Shown: positions 36,995 to 45,952, counted from the stretch's first letter. The stretch is DNA of 64,000 nt from Clostridia bacterium (GCA_017399105.1 JAFQEJ010000017.1:1-64000), one strand, 5' to 3'. Notes: generated by a model from the sequence alone, not told the origin. Numbers and translations: made by a program.

Positions 36995-38497
36995 TTATTG
37001 AATTCCCTTAAAGAGTTCGAGGGTTTCGGTGAGTGCCTTGATCGTCTTGTCGCGGAGCTTTTCGATGTTGGAGGTGAGGCGGTCGCTGTTCTGCATGATG
37101 GCGTTGTTGACTGTATCCTTCATGCCGCCCCAGCCGAAGAAACCGCTCATATCGTACATAGCACCCTCGGCGGCGAGCTTCAGCATCTCGATAGATTCCT
37201 CGTCACGTGTCTGCTTGGTGAGCAGAGTGACCTCATAGACCTCGGGGGTGACGATAAAGCGGGAGGATGCCGCCATTGCCTCGGTGATATTGCCGATCAT
37301 GGAGAGGTTGGAGGCTGTGATGGGGATCATGATGGCAGTTGCACAGTAGCCGTTTACCCAGGAGTGGTACTGATCCTGCTGCTCATCATACTTGGGGAGG
37401 GGAAGAACGCCGAAATCCGACTCCATTTCCTTGAGCAATGCCAGGTTGATGGCTGTTTGGGAGGTGAAGAGCGCTCTGTCATCAGCGAAGATGTCGAGTG
37501 AGTCATACTGGGTCTTTTCGTTTTTATAGAAGGTGTCCTCCAAAGCGAACAGCTCTGCAATCTTCTGTGCCTTGCTGATAAAATCCTCGGTCTCGAAGTT
37601 CAGGACAGGCTCACTGCCTGTGGTATTGACGATGCCGGTATTGAAGCCGTTGAGGAAGGGATAGGAGATTCCTTCGTTTGTATAGCCGAAGAAATCGTCA
37701 TACTTCATCTTGCCGTCGCTGTTGAGATCTCGTCCCTGCCCCTTGAGCATCTCCATCATCATGTCCATTGTCCATTTGCCGTCACGTACTGCCTGATAGG
37801 GGAATTCCCAGCCATAATCGGTGAAAAGCTTCTGGTTGAAAAGGATGACAAAAGAAGAGAGCATGTAGCGGGTGGTGATATCGCCGGTTGCCAGCAGCAT
37901 GGTGCCGTCTACAGTCAGATCGCGGTTGGCAGTCTGATGCCACCAGGGCTGCTCCAGATGGATCTCGTCGATGGCGGCAATGTTGCGGATGAGCTTGTTC
38001 TCAATGAAGTTTACCGCGTAAACCTGCATGTTGCCGAAGATGAGATCGCAGACATCCTCGTCTGCAAGCATGGATTTTGAAACGGTGTCGAAGAGCTTGA
38101 ATTCCGCATCCGGCTCGATTAAGGTATAATCAAAGGTAATGCCGAACTTTTCTTCGATCAGTGCATCGCGCCTGATGAGAGCATCGTTGACGCGGTCTCC
38201 GTTTGACTCCTCATAGGGAGCCTGCTGCATGGTCAGCGAGGAGTTAATAATATTTGAGGTAACAATGCGGAAGGATGTGCCGTCATAGGTTTCATTAAAG
38301 CCTGCCAGCACACCCTCGAGTGTGAGCTCACCCGAATAAGTTTCGGCGGCTGTGGTGACGGCTTCGTTTTCAGTGTTGATATCGTTGGAGCTGTTTCTGT
38401 TGTCAGGATCACCGCAGGCTGTTATGACGCAGAGCTGAGAAGTGACAAGTATTCCGGCGAAAATTCGGGTCAGCATGTTTTTTGATAAGTGCTTCAC
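36995..38497 (-). CDS. Extracellular solute-binding lipoprotein B
   Basis: 500 residues. A diverged member of the same family as A and C: lipobox VITACGD, QPWWHQTANRDL, VILFNQKLFTDYGW, GKWTMDMMMEML, DFGVLPLPKYDEQQ. Also carries a Ca-loop-like DLNSDGKMKYDDFFGY. The start is GTG at 38497 (VKHLSKNML), 8 nt downstream of GGAGG; the ATG one base upstream is out of frame. Its promoter has tandem direct repeats (38584-38618). First gene of a likely transcript B-C-glycosidase-ARH2-ARH1. Confidence 0.87.
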   Translation of the reverse strand: MKHLSKNMLTRIFAGILVTSQLCVITACGDPDNRNSSNDINTENEAVTTAAETYSGELTLEGVLAGFNETYDGTSFRIVTSNIINSSLTMQQAPYEESNGDRVNDALIRRDALIEEKFGITFDYTLIEPDAEFKLFDTVSKSMLADEDVCDLIFGNMQVYAVNFIENKLIRNIAAIDEIHLEQPWWHQTANRDLTVDGTMLLATGDITTRYMLSSFVILFNQKLFTDYGWEFPYQAVRDGKWTMDMMMEMLKGQGRDLNSDGKMKYDDFFGYTNEGISYPFLNGFNTGIVNTTGSEPVLNFETEDFISKAQKIAELFALEDTFYKNEKTQYDSLDIFADDRALFTSQTAINLALLKEMESDFGVLPLPKYDEQQDQYHSWVNGYCATAIMIPITASNLSMIGNITEAMAASSRFIVTPEVYEVTLLTKQTRDEESIEMLKLAAEGAMYDMSGFFGWGGMKDTVNNAIMQNSDRLTSNIEKLRDKTIKALTETLELFKGIQ

Positions 38498-38553
38498 ATA
38501 ATAAACCTCCGTGATGAAATAAGGCTCCATATAATATAGAGCTCGGTAACTAT

Positions 38554-38582
38554 ATTATAATACAAGCAAATCATTTTTTCAA
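38554..38582 (-). promoter_or_regulatory. Promoter of the solute-binding protein B operon
   Basis: On the minus strand TTGAAA (38582-38577), 17-bp spacer, TATAAT (38559-38554), about 57 nt before the GTG start. Confidence 0.8.
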
Positions 38583-38583
38583 C

Positions 38584-38618
38584 GCAGATTCGATCATAAG
38601 TTATGCAGATTCGAACAT
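38584..38618 (-). promoter_or_regulatory. Tandem 14-bp direct repeats next to the -35 box (activator site candidate)
   Basis: On the minus strand ATGTTCGAATCTGC (38618-38605) and ATGATCGAATCTGC (38597-38584), one mismatch, 21 bp apart. The proximal copy ends 1 bp before the -35 box. Two direct half-sites on one helix face abutting -35 is the arrangement of AraC-family activators. The PocR-AraC protein at 41619 is the obvious candidate regulator. Confidence 0.65.
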
Positions 38619-38647
38619 GATTTGCCGAAAATATAGGTGATAAAAAA

Positions 38648-38690
38648 AAGACCGTCCGAAATTTTCCATTTCGGACGGTCTTACTGTTCG
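38648..38690 (-). terminator. Terminator after solute-binding protein A
   Basis: AAGACCGTCCGAAA (38648-38661) pairs with TTTCGGACGGTCTT (38669-38682), 14 bp perfect; on the minus strand it runs into a T-tract (the A-run 38642-38649). Separates gene A from operon B. Confidence 0.9.
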
Positions 38691-38707
38691 TTTTTGATTT
38701 TGTTCAA

Positions 38708-40171
38708 TCAGCCGGCGAGTCCTTCGCGGATGTTTTCGCTGAGCTTATCGAGCATCTTTTGTACCTGTTTTTCCTTCTTTGCAATATCCGATGCAAATTT
38801 GAAATTTCCGCTTGATACATAGCCGCGGAGCATGGTCATAATGTAGCCGGTGTTGTCGAGCAGTACCATGCCCAGGTCATAATCGAAGCCTGCGCGGATG
38901 ATGTCGAGCATTTCCTCCGAATCGTTGTCACGGGAGGTCTTGGTCTTGAGGGTGATGTCATAGTAAGCGGGGACAACCTTCTTATAGCTTTCAGCCGAAA
39001 GAACGGTGGTCACATCGGCAGACATCTGCGGGTCTGCAGTACAGGAGGGGATAATCAGAGCGGCAAAGCCTGCCTTGGAGAAGGTTTTGTAATCCTTCTG
39101 TGCCTCGTCATATTTGGGATAGGGGATGATGCCGAAGTCGGTGTCCATGTCGCGGAAGGCAGTGGCGGAGTTGAGCAGTGTTGTGAAGAAGAGTGCCTTG
39201 TTATTCATAAACATGGGTTCAAGGATGGCACTTGTCTTGCCCTCATCGATCATATAGACGCCGTCCGCCTGAGAGAGATTGAAGACCTTTTCGCACATGG
39301 CGACAGCCTTTTCGGTGTTGTAATTGAACTTGGGATATCCCTCTTCGTCATTGATGATCATTTTGATGTCGCTGGATACAACAAAGTTATCGATCATGTT
39401 GCCATTGCCCGAAATGAGACCGTAGAGATCGTTTTCGTCAAACTTGGAGTCACCGTTCAGGTCATCCTTGATGTTGGCGGAAAGCTCGGCAACCTTGTCA
39501 AGAGTCCATTTTCCCTGGCGTACCAGCTCATACATATCGCCCAGATTGTTGTCGCCAACCAGCTTCTTGTTGAAAAATACAACGCAGAGTCCCTTGTAAA
39601 CGGTCAGATCATAGTCGCTGGTTACAAACTCCAGCTTGCCGCCGATGTTCTGACATTCAACCGATGCCTGCGACCACCAGGGCTTGCTGAAATCAATGCC
39701 GAAATCCAGCCAGTTGTAGCCGTAATTCTGTCCCATGGCATCGAGAATCATGGCGTCTCCCTCATAGAGCGAGCAGGTGGAGTCTCCCGAATGAATTGTC
39801 TGATCAAGAAAGGTGAGATTTGTGCCGCGATCATCGGTGCGGTAGGAGGGAACGATTTCAACCTTCATGCGCTCTTCAACGGTGAGATTGCGCTTATAGA
39901 CAGCATCGTCGACCACGTCACCGGTCTCTTCTTTGACAAAATAATTTTCACCGAAGCTGCCCTCACGGCAGTAGAGGGTGTAGGTTGAGCCATTATAGGT
40001 GACGTTCTCAAGTCCATCTGAGATGGCTTCGCGGGGATCGACAGGCTCGGTTTCGGCATCAGCTTCGGCACTTGTAGTTTCAGCCCGGCTGTCTGTATCC
40101 TCGGGGGCAGAGCATGCGGCGGAGGAGAGCAGCATCAGAAGGGCAAGAAAGAGGGATATGCTTCGTTTCAT
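38708..40171 (-). CDS. Extracellular solute-binding lipoprotein A
   Basis: 487 residues. Lipobox LLSSAACSAPED, then a sugar-binding-protein fold almost identical to protein C over most of its length; differences concentrate between residues 60 and 125 (after SDGLENVTY). Carries DLNGDSKFDENDLYGL. The frame is open to 40315, but ATG 40171 has AAGGAG upstream and starts the signal peptide. Monocistronic: own promoter and a strong terminator. An orphan binding protein, probably using a permease encoded elsewhere. Confidence 0.88.
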   Translation of the reverse strand: MKRSISLFLALLMLLSSAACSAPEDTDSRAETTSAEADAETEPVDPREAISDGLENVTYNGSTYTLYCREGSFGENYFVKEETGDVVDDAVYKRNLTVEERMKVEIVPSYRTDDRGTNLTFLDQTIHSGDSTCSLYEGDAMILDAMGQNYGYNWLDFGIDFSKPWWSQASVECQNIGGKLEFVTSDYDLTVYKGLCVVFFNKKLVGDNNLGDMYELVRQGKWTLDKVAELSANIKDDLNGDSKFDENDLYGLISGNGNMIDNFVVSSDIKMIINDEEGYPKFNYNTEKAVAMCEKVFNLSQADGVYMIDEGKTSAILEPMFMNNKALFFTTLLNSATAFRDMDTDFGIIPYPKYDEAQKDYKTFSKAGFAALIIPSCTADPQMSADVTTVLSAESYKKVVPAYYDITLKTKTSRDNDSEEMLDIIRAGFDYDLGMVLLDNTGYIMTMLRGYVSSGNFKFASDIAKKEKQVQKMLDKLSENIREGLAG

Positions 40172-40208
40172 GGCAGATTCTCCTTTATCATATAGTCTGT
40201 ATTCTGTG

Positions 40209-40237
40209 GCTATATTGTAGCATATCATAAATGTCAA
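40209..40237 (-). promoter_or_regulatory. Candidate promoter of solute-binding protein A
   Basis: Minus strand TTGACA (40237-40232), 17-bp spacer, TATAGC (40214-40209). Upstream lies ATGTTCGA (40258-40251), the same 8-mer that begins the distal repeat at operon B. Confidence 0.5.
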
Positions 40238-40296
40238 AACTATCGAAAAATCGAACATAAACTGTGCGAAAACGAGCCTGAAACCGGGAGAATGCA

Positions 40297-40329
40297 TAAA
40301 AAAAGGATGCCGCATTTTGGTACGGCATC
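40297..40329 (-). terminator. Terminator after the GH172 gene
   Basis: GATGCCG (40306-40312) pairs with CGGCATC (40323-40329); on the minus strand a T-tract follows (A-run 40298-40304). Lies 10 bp after the stop of the gene ending at 40339. Confidence 0.8.
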
Positions 40330-40338
40330 TCGGAGACT

Positions 40339-41433
40339 TTATATAATTTCCAGTCCATCCTTGTCGGGCAGCTCGGGCAGATATTTGCTTGGATGATCAA
40401 GGTAGAAGAAGGCTATCGATGCGATATCGTCCTGCAGGGGGAGATAACGTCCGCCCTCGCGCCATCCCAGTGCCTGAATGGTGACACGCAGATCCTCGGC
40501 GAAGTAGATGGGATCGGTGATATGCCAGCGATAGAGCGAGAAACGCTGGTTTGCGGCATAAAGTCCGTCGGGGCGGATGAGGTTCATGCCTGCGTAGGGG
40601 GTGTTGTAGGGCATGTAGCCATTCACATCGAAGTTGTAGGCGCCGCAGAAGTAATCTTCAGTTCCGGTGCCGCAGATGGTGGGAAATTCGCTGTCGCCAT
40701 CCATGTAGAATTTGATCTCGCCTTCGCCCCACCAGCCGTTATTGTTAACCTGCCATGCCATGTAGGTGCCCACATACTGACCTTTTCCGCTGATCTTATC
40801 AAGGATGGTATGGACACTCTTGTAAGGCAGGGGATTGCTGCGGCAGAAGTGAGCGTGGAAGTAGGCGATGGAATCGGGCTGAGCGCCGAGAATGTAGTCG
40901 ATCTGGTAGTAGAGGATAAATTCGGCATCCGAAATGTTCTCAAGAGTGATGCGGCAGTTCTTTTTGAAGGGCATCTCCCAGTAGCAGTTCATGCCGTAGC
41001 GGGGATTGACGCAGACTGCCAGTGAGGAGATGGGGAGGAATTCCTGCTTGGTCAGCACGGCGCTTCCCATTGCCTGATATGCAGAGGCGAAGAAGTCGCA
41101 GAGAGGACATTCAACCGAAGGAATTTCGCTTCCGTCCCAGTAGATGCGCAGAATCATAAAACGGGAATTTCCGGCGGGAGTCAGCCAGATGTGACGGATG
41201 GCACCCTCACCGTCGATATCAGCCAGTGTGGCTGTGGTGTGACCGGGGATGGCAATACAGGGGGATACCTTCCAGCCCTGACCCAGATCGCGGGCACAGC
41301 CGGCACCTCTTCCTTCTGTAGCCATACCGCCCTTACCCTTAGCACCGTCAAAATTTTCGGGACTGATCGAACGGCTTACCGCATCCGAAAGGCGTGAGAT
41401 GGATGTCATAAAGCTTTTTTCTGTGGGGAACAT
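40339..41433 (-). CDS. GH172 (DUF2961) family glycoside hydrolase
   Basis: 364 residues. The signature WWGEGEIKFYMDGDSEFP followed by ICGTGTEDYFCGAYNF is diagnostic of DUF2961, now GH172, whose characterised members act on furanosides (difructose dianhydride, alpha-D-arabinofuranoside). Earlier motifs: GKGGMATEGRGAG, GAIRHIWLT, RIYWDGSEIPSVECPL (typical of the fold). No signal peptide, so probably cytosolic. Frame open to 41505; ATG 41433 chosen for GGAGG 9 nt upstream. Divergent from the PocR-AraC regulator. Confidence 0.88.
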   Translation of the reverse strand: MFPTEKSFMTSISRLSDAVSRSISPENFDGAKGKGGMATEGRGAGCARDLGQGWKVSPCIAIPGHTTATLADIDGEGAIRHIWLTPAGNSRFMILRIYWDGSEIPSVECPLCDFFASAYQAMGSAVLTKQEFLPISSLAVCVNPRYGMNCYWEMPFKKNCRITLENISDAEFILYYQIDYILGAQPDSIAYFHAHFCRSNPLPYKSVHTILDKISGKGQYVGTYMAWQVNNNGWWGEGEIKFYMDGDSEFPTICGTGTEDYFCGAYNFDVNGYMPYNTPYAGMNLIRPDGLYAANQRFSLYRWHITDPIYFAEDLRVTIQALGWREGGRYLPLQDDIASIAFFYLDHPSKYLPELPDKDGLEII

Positions 41434-41538
41434 CGTAAATACCTCCTTGAAATAATTAATAATAATAAATAATATCGAACTGTCAGCTGCCGATTGATGC
41501 TGCACTCGGCACTGTTTATTTTTATTAACAAATTATAC

Positions 41539-41567
41539 TTTACAAATCACAGAATGGATAGTATAAT
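41539..41567 (+). promoter_or_regulatory. Promoter of the PocR-AraC regulator gene
   Basis: TTTACA (41539-41544), 17-bp spacer, TATAAT (41562-41567). On the opposite strand a TATAAT (41537-41532) overlaps this region and may serve the GH172 gene, giving closely overlapping divergent promoters. Confidence 0.65.
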
Positions 41568-41618
41568 AATATTAAAAAATAGCATAATTGTTGCAATTCA
41601 ACAGAGAACGGAGTAACT

Positions 41619-42476
41619 ATGAAGAACGAATACAATGTACAAAAGCTCCAGACGCTTTTTCGGGATTTTTACTGTGTGACCGGCCTGCGTGTCGGACTGT
41701 TTGATGCGGCGGGACGGCCTATCCTGGAATATCCCATCGGCTGTTCAAAGCTCTGCAGTCTTGTGCGTGCCACTGAAGAGGGAAGACACCGCTGTCTTGA
41801 GTGTGATGCCTACGGAATCAAGCAGGCAGGGGAGCGCGGCCAGGCTTTTGATTACCGCTGTCATGCCGGCTTGATTGATGTCTGTGCTCCCATGCGCGAT
41901 GAGGATGGCATCGTGGGCTATGTGATCTTCGGTCAGAGTCTCGACAACATGAACCGCGAACGCCAGTGGGAGGTTGTCAAAAAGAATTGTGCCGATCTGG
42001 TGGCTGACACCGATGCACTTCGCAGTGCTTTTGATGAGCTGAAGGGCGTGGATGCCGAATATATCGGTGCTGTTATCCATATTCTTGATGCCTGCATCGG
42101 ATATATCCGCCTTGACCGTATGATGAAATCGAGCAAGAGCGGCTTGTGGAGAACCATCCTTTCCTATATCGGGCGCAATCTCAGCAGCAAGATCAGTCTT
42201 GCAACGGTGGCTGAAGAGCTGGGCGTCAGCGTTTCCACCATCTGCCGCTGCGTCAAGAGCAATGCCGACTGTACCCTCGGCGAGCTGATCTGGCATGAGC
42301 GCATCGAGCTTGCCAAGCAGATGCTGTCCACGACTGATCTCTCGGTTATGGAGGTCGCCTCCCGTGTCGGTGTGGATGACTACAATTATTTCATCCGTAT
42401 GTTCCGCCGTCACTGCGGAAAATCTCCTGCTGCATGGAGACGTGACGAGAAGAAAAATCGCCTCTCTGTTAACTGA
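41619..42476 (+). CDS. AraC family transcriptional regulator with PocR sensor domain
   Basis: 285 residues. N-terminal PocR ligand-binding domain (about 5-165): CSKLCSLVRATEEGRHRC, YRCHAGLIDVCAPM, VGYVIFGQSLD, with a Cys cluster that may bind a metal or cofactor. C-terminal double helix-turn-helix (about 185-280): LATVAEELGVSVSTICRC, GELIWHERIELAKQML, VMEVASRVGVDDYNYFIRMF and RRHCGKSPAAWRR. Only local transcription factor in the carbohydrate block; divergent from GH172. A likely activator of the neighbouring operons. Confidence 0.9.
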   Translation: MKNEYNVQKLQTLFRDFYCVTGLRVGLFDAAGRPILEYPIGCSKLCSLVRATEEGRHRCLECDAYGIKQAGERGQAFDYRCHAGLIDVCAPMRDEDGIVGYVIFGQSLDNMNRERQWEVVKKNCADLVADTDALRSAFDELKGVDAEYIGAVIHILDACIGYIRLDRMMKSSKSGLWRTILSYIGRNLSSKISLATVAEELGVSVSTICRCVKSNADCTLGELIWHERIELAKQMLSTTDLSVMEVASRVGVDDYNYFIRMFRRHCGKSPAAWRRDEKKNRLSVN

Positions 42477-42494
42477 GCGGTCGGTATATCTGCG

Positions 42495-43610
42495 TTAAAA
42501 TGCCATTCTCGCCCATCCCTCTGAGGTGATCGGAGGCAGATTCAGCAGCTCGCGTCCCAGATTGACATAATAGCGGTAATTTTCGATAGATACACCGTTG
42601 GGAATGCGGTGATCCAGTCCCCAGATGATGCCGCCGCCCATCAGATCGGGCTGCATTTTATAGTTCAGCTCTGCACGAATGGTTTCAAAATCGCCGCGCA
42701 AGGCAAATTTATCGATACCGCCCTTGAAACAGAGCTTGCCGTCATATTTGCGGTGAAGCTTGACAATATCCATGCCGGCAGCCGGCTCACAGGGATGGAA
42801 GCAGTTGAGTCCGCATTCAAGCAGTGCATCGAGCACCGGTTCCATATTGCCGTCGCTGTCCTGAGAGAAGAGGCGCGCACCTGCGTCCTTTGCAGCCGCC
42901 CAAACCTTGGTATAGTAGGGATAGAAAAATTCCATGATCTGCGCAGGACCGAAAAGCGGCCCCGATTTTCCTGCCATATCCTCATGGACGATGAGCGCGT
43001 CGATTGTGACATAGTCCTTCACCCGTTCGATGACCTTGACGCAGGTGTCTGCCATGGTGGTCAGCATATCATGAATCATTTCGGGCTCCTCGTAGCAGGC
43101 GATGCAGAGCGCTTCCTCACCGAGAAGCTGTCTGGGCTCGTCAAAGGCACCGGGCATGCCGATCATGGTGAGATAGCCCTTGTCGCGCAGGTCGCGGCAG
43201 CGGCGAAGTCCCTCGATATCGATGCGATCCTCGGAAAATTCATACCAGTGCTTGATCTTCAGCCAGTCCTCCATGCAGGTTACCGGATATCCCATGGGCA
43301 GCGGAATGGTGGCACTCTGCTTGATGAGCTTGGTGGTGCGACCCATGTGATCGCGGGAAATGCGGTATTCGGGGGTGTCCTCAATCACCTGCGCTGCGAT
43401 GCCTGTTCTGGCACCGGTGTTTGCCGTGATGCCTGTCAGCAGCACATAATCCCAGTCAAAAGCGGTCATGGCGATCTCCTTTGAGGTGGCTCCCTGTGCT
43501 CTCCATTCTGCCTCCAGACTGTGCAGCGGACCAAAGAGCTCGCAGAACATTTCTCTGCCTGTATCTTCAAATAAACTGTGTGCAATATAGCGTTCTCTGT
43601 CCCAGATCAT
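42495..43610 (-). CDS. URO-D family (uroporphyrinogen decarboxylase-like) protein
   Basis: 371 residues. TIM-barrel protein of the URO-D superfamily, not a canonical HemE: the HemE N-terminal substrate-binding motif is absent. Visible: HEDMAGKSGPLFGPAQIMEF, LFSQDSDGNMEPVLDALLEC, FHPCEPAAGMDIVKL (HxC-like), FKGGIDKFAL. Many such proteins are methyltransferases acting on corrinoid cofactors or unknown enzymes in glycan clusters. Start at ATG 43610 with GGAGG upstream. Convergent with the PocR-AraC gene. Confidence 0.78.
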   Translation of the reverse strand: MIWDRERYIAHSLFEDTGREMFCELFGPLHSLEAEWRAQGATSKEIAMTAFDWDYVLLTGITANTGARTGIAAQVIEDTPEYRISRDHMGRTTKLIKQSATIPLPMGYPVTCMEDWLKIKHWYEFSEDRIDIEGLRRCRDLRDKGYLTMIGMPGAFDEPRQLLGEEALCIACYEEPEMIHDMLTTMADTCVKVIERVKDYVTIDALIVHEDMAGKSGPLFGPAQIMEFFYPYYTKVWAAAKDAGARLFSQDSDGNMEPVLDALLECGLNCFHPCEPAAGMDIVKLHRKYDGKLCFKGGIDKFALRGDFETIRAELNYKMQPDLMGGGIIWGLDHRIPNGVSIENYRYYVNLGRELLNLPPITSEGWARMAF

Positions 43611-43728
43611 GATGAATATACCTCCAATGATGTATCTGTGCATATTTTATCACAGCCGAAGAAAAAATGCTATGGAAAAATTTAATTTTTATAGAAAAAC
43701 CATAAAATTTGATCTTCGTTATTCATTC

Positions 43729-43757
43729 TTGACAGTACAGTGTGCTGATGATATAAT
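43729..43757 (+). promoter_or_regulatory. Consensus promoter of the zinc-ribbon/glycosyltransferase pair
   Basis: TTGACA (43729-43734), 17-bp spacer, TATAAT (43752-43757): perfect consensus, 18 nt before the ATG at 43775. Confidence 0.85.
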
Positions 43758-43774
43758 AATCCCGAGGTGATCGC

Positions 43775-44212
43775 ATGTTTTCCGATCTTCATAACGAACC
43801 GAAGCGCGGCATGCTTCGTCTCTGTCCTCGCTGCGGTGCAAAATCCTTTATCGCAGAGGATGCCGAATGTCCCATCTGCGGAAGATCTCTGACTTATGAG
43901 CCTCCCTGCGAGGGGGAATGTGAAAGTGTGAAAATGGGCAAATATTTCGCACTCTATCTGGTAAAAATAACATGGTGGATGCTGCTCTCCCTTACTGTCG
44001 CGGTGATCAGCCTGATCATTGCAAAGCCGGCGGCTCCGGTGGTGTTTCTTGTACTCGGAACGATGATTCCGGCGCTTTTTATGGGGATATTCGAGCGGTA
44101 TCTGAATCGCAGGAAAGAGAAGAGCTTCTATGCTCTCTATCAATACAGAAGAGCGATGACAGTCTTCAATTTCGCGGGACTTCTCTGTTCTCTGATCGCT
44201 TATGCTTTTTAA
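43775..44212 (+). CDS. Small zinc-ribbon membrane protein
   Basis: 145 residues. CPRCGAKSFIAEDAECPICG (residues 17-36) is a double CxxC zinc ribbon; two to three membrane segments follow (about 60-80 TWWMLLSLTVAVISLIIA, 83-102 VVFLVLGTMIPALFMGI, 128-145). Same general architecture as the protein at 14015 but no clear sequence identity. RBS GAGGTGAT. Followed 13 bp later by the glycosyltransferase. Confidence 0.75.
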   Translation: MFSDLHNEPKRGMLRLCPRCGAKSFIAEDAECPICGRSLTYEPPCEGECESVKMGKYFALYLVKITWWMLLSLTVAVISLIIAKPAAPVVFLVLGTMIPALFMGIFERYLNRRKEKSFYALYQYRRAMTVFNFAGLLCSLIAYAF

Positions 44213-44225
44213 GGAAATTACATTT

Positions 44226-45440
44226 ATGAAAAAAAGAATTCTGGTCTGCGGCATTATCATGAACTGCGCAGGCACCGAAAAATCCTTTCTCTCCTTTGCC
44301 AATCAGATCGACTATGACAAATACGATGTGGATCTTCTCCTTGCCGAGAAGACCGGTCTGCTGCTCGATTATGTTCCGAAGCAGATTAACATCATCGAAA
44401 TGCCAAAATACGGCGATATGTTCACCCTCAGCGGAGCTAACGCCGCGTCGGTCATCTGGCACGATTTTGTGAAGGAGAATCCGCTGACCCTTTTTGAGAT
44501 TCTCCCCTACGCCATGAAGATGGTGCTCAACCCGAAGAAAAAATCGGATACCGCCATGCGGATGTGGTGCCATTTTCTGCAGAAATTCCCCGAAATGGCA
44601 GGTGAATATGACATCTGCCTCGCCTACTGGGGAGACAAGAGCATGTTCTATATGGCGGATAAGGTGAAGGCAAAGCGCAAGATCGCATGGCTTCACTTCG
44701 ATTACGCAAATCCCCCCCGGGATGATGAGCTTTATCTCGGTTACTTCAAAAAGTGCGACAACATCGTCACCGTTTCTGAAGTGATCGACGCTTCACTGAA
44801 GGGGAAATTCCCCGAGATTGCCGACCGCTGTGTGATGATGGAGAATATCAACGATCCCGCGCTGATCCGCGACATGGCTCTGCGTGGGGATACCTTCCCC
44901 GATGCCGCATACCGAGGACTGCGAGTGCTGTCGGTAGGCAGAATCAGCCATCAGAAGGCATATGATACGGTGGTTCCCGCACTGGCAAGACTGAGAGCTG
45001 AGGGCTTCGATTTCCGTTTCTACATTCTCGGCGGCGGTGATGAAGCCGATGTGAACGCACTCAAGGAGATGGCTGTCGATGCAGGCGTTGCCGATATGCT
45101 CATTCTACTGGGAACAACGGCAAATCCCTACACCTATATGCGTGACTGCGATATCTATATTCAGCCGTCCCGTCACGAGGGCAAGCCGATTGCGGTGGAA
45201 GAGGCAAAAATTCTGCTCTGTCCCATCATCGTTTCGCGCTACCTCTCAGCGGATGAACAGATGGCAGGCGGTGAACTGGGTATGGTCACCGATATCGGTA
45301 CCGAAGGCGTGTACAGCGCTCTGAAAAAGATGCTTTCGGACAAGGCACTGCGCGATTCCTACAGCGACAGGCTCTCAAAAATCCGCTTCGGAAACGCTTC
45401 CGAATTTGCCAAGTTCGAGGACATGGTGAGTGATCTGTAA
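44226..45440 (+). CDS. GT4-family glycosyltransferase
   Basis: 404 residues, two Rossmann halves (GT-B). N-terminal half [20 protein letters not shown]-terminal half [46 protein letters not shown] and the donor-site motif [19 protein letters not shown]. Transfers a sugar from a nucleotide donor, probably to a cell-envelope glycan. The start is ATG 44226 with AAGGA 11 nt upstream; an in-frame ATG at 44202 overlaps the previous gene. Confidence 0.88.
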   Translation: MKKRILVCGIIMNCAGTEKSFLSFANQIDYDKYDVDLLLAEKTGLLLDYVPKQINIIEMPKYGDMFTLSGANAASVIWHDFVKENPLTLFEILPYAMKMVLNPKKKSDTAMRMWCHFLQKFPEMAGEYDICLAYWGDKSMFYMADKVKAKRKIAWLHFDYANPPRDDELYLGYFKKCDNIVTVSEVIDASLKGKFPEIADRCVMMENINDPALIRDMALRGDTFPDAAYRGLRVLSVGRISHQKAYDTVVPALARLRAEGFDFRFYILGGGDEADVNALKEMAVDAGVADMLILLGTTANPYTYMRDCDIYIQPSRHEGKPIAVEEAKILLCPIIVSRYLSADEQMAGGELGMVTDIGTEGVYSALKKMLSDKALRDSYSDRLSKIRFGNASEFAKFEDMVSDL

Positions 45441-45485
45441 GTCATAAAAAGTTTACAAAATACGCGGTAAAAAAGAGCAAACCTC

Positions 45486-45514
45486 TTGAAATGCCGCGCT
45501 TTTTGTGTTATAAT
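45486..45514 (+). promoter_or_regulatory. Promoter of rplS
   Basis: TTGAAA (45486-45491), 17-bp spacer, TATAAT (45509-45514). Transcription from about 45521 gives a leader of about 90 nt. Confidence 0.8.
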
Positions 45515-45520
45515 ACCCTT

Positions 45521-45603
45521 GTTATGCGGGTGAATTATGCCCGCAGGATTAAGGACAGTCCTCTGCGACGCTCTGCACGAATGTCCGGATTTTTTAAGGA
45601 GGA
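45521..45603 (+). promoter_or_regulatory. Candidate L19 leader RNA
   Basis: The leader has GCGGG/CCCGC pairing (45526-45530 with about 45540-45544) and further complementarity (AGGACAGTCCT). Firmicute rplS genes often carry an autoregulatory L19 leader; position and size fit, but I cannot confirm the covariance model. Confidence 0.4.
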
Positions 45604-45610
45604 GCCACAA

Positions 45611-45952
45611 ATGGATCTCATCAAGGCTTTAACAAACGAGCAGCTGAAGGAGAACGTACCCGCTCTCGCTATCGGCAGCACTGTCAAGGTGCACAACAGA
45701 ATCAAAGAGGGTAACAGAGAAAGAATTCAGATCTTCGAAGGTACCATCATCGCTAAGCATGGCGGCGGAATCTCCGAGACCTTCACCGTAAGACGTGTTT
45801 CCTACGGCGTAGGCGTTGAGAAGACCTTCCCCGTTCATTCTCCCAACGTTGAAAAGGTTGAGCTTGTCCGTAACGGTAAGGTCAGACGCGCTAAGCTCTA
45901 CTACCTCAGAGACAGAGTGGGCAAGAGCTCCAAGATCAAGGAAGTTCTTTGA
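45611..45952 (+). CDS. rplS: 50S ribosomal protein L19
   Basis: 113 residues, normal length. Sits at the 30S-50S interface. Motifs: [65 protein letters not shown]. The frame is open to 45491 across the promoter; the ATG at 45611 has AAGGAGG 9-10 nt upstream. Own promoter and terminator. The usual upstream partners (rpsP, rimM, trmD) are absent here. Confidence 0.97.
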   Translation: MDLIKALTNEQLKENVPALAIGSTVKVHNRIKEGNRERIQIFEGTIIAKHGGGISETFTVRRVSYGVGVEKTFPVHSPNVEKVELVRNGKVRRAKLYYLRDRVGKSSKIKEVL

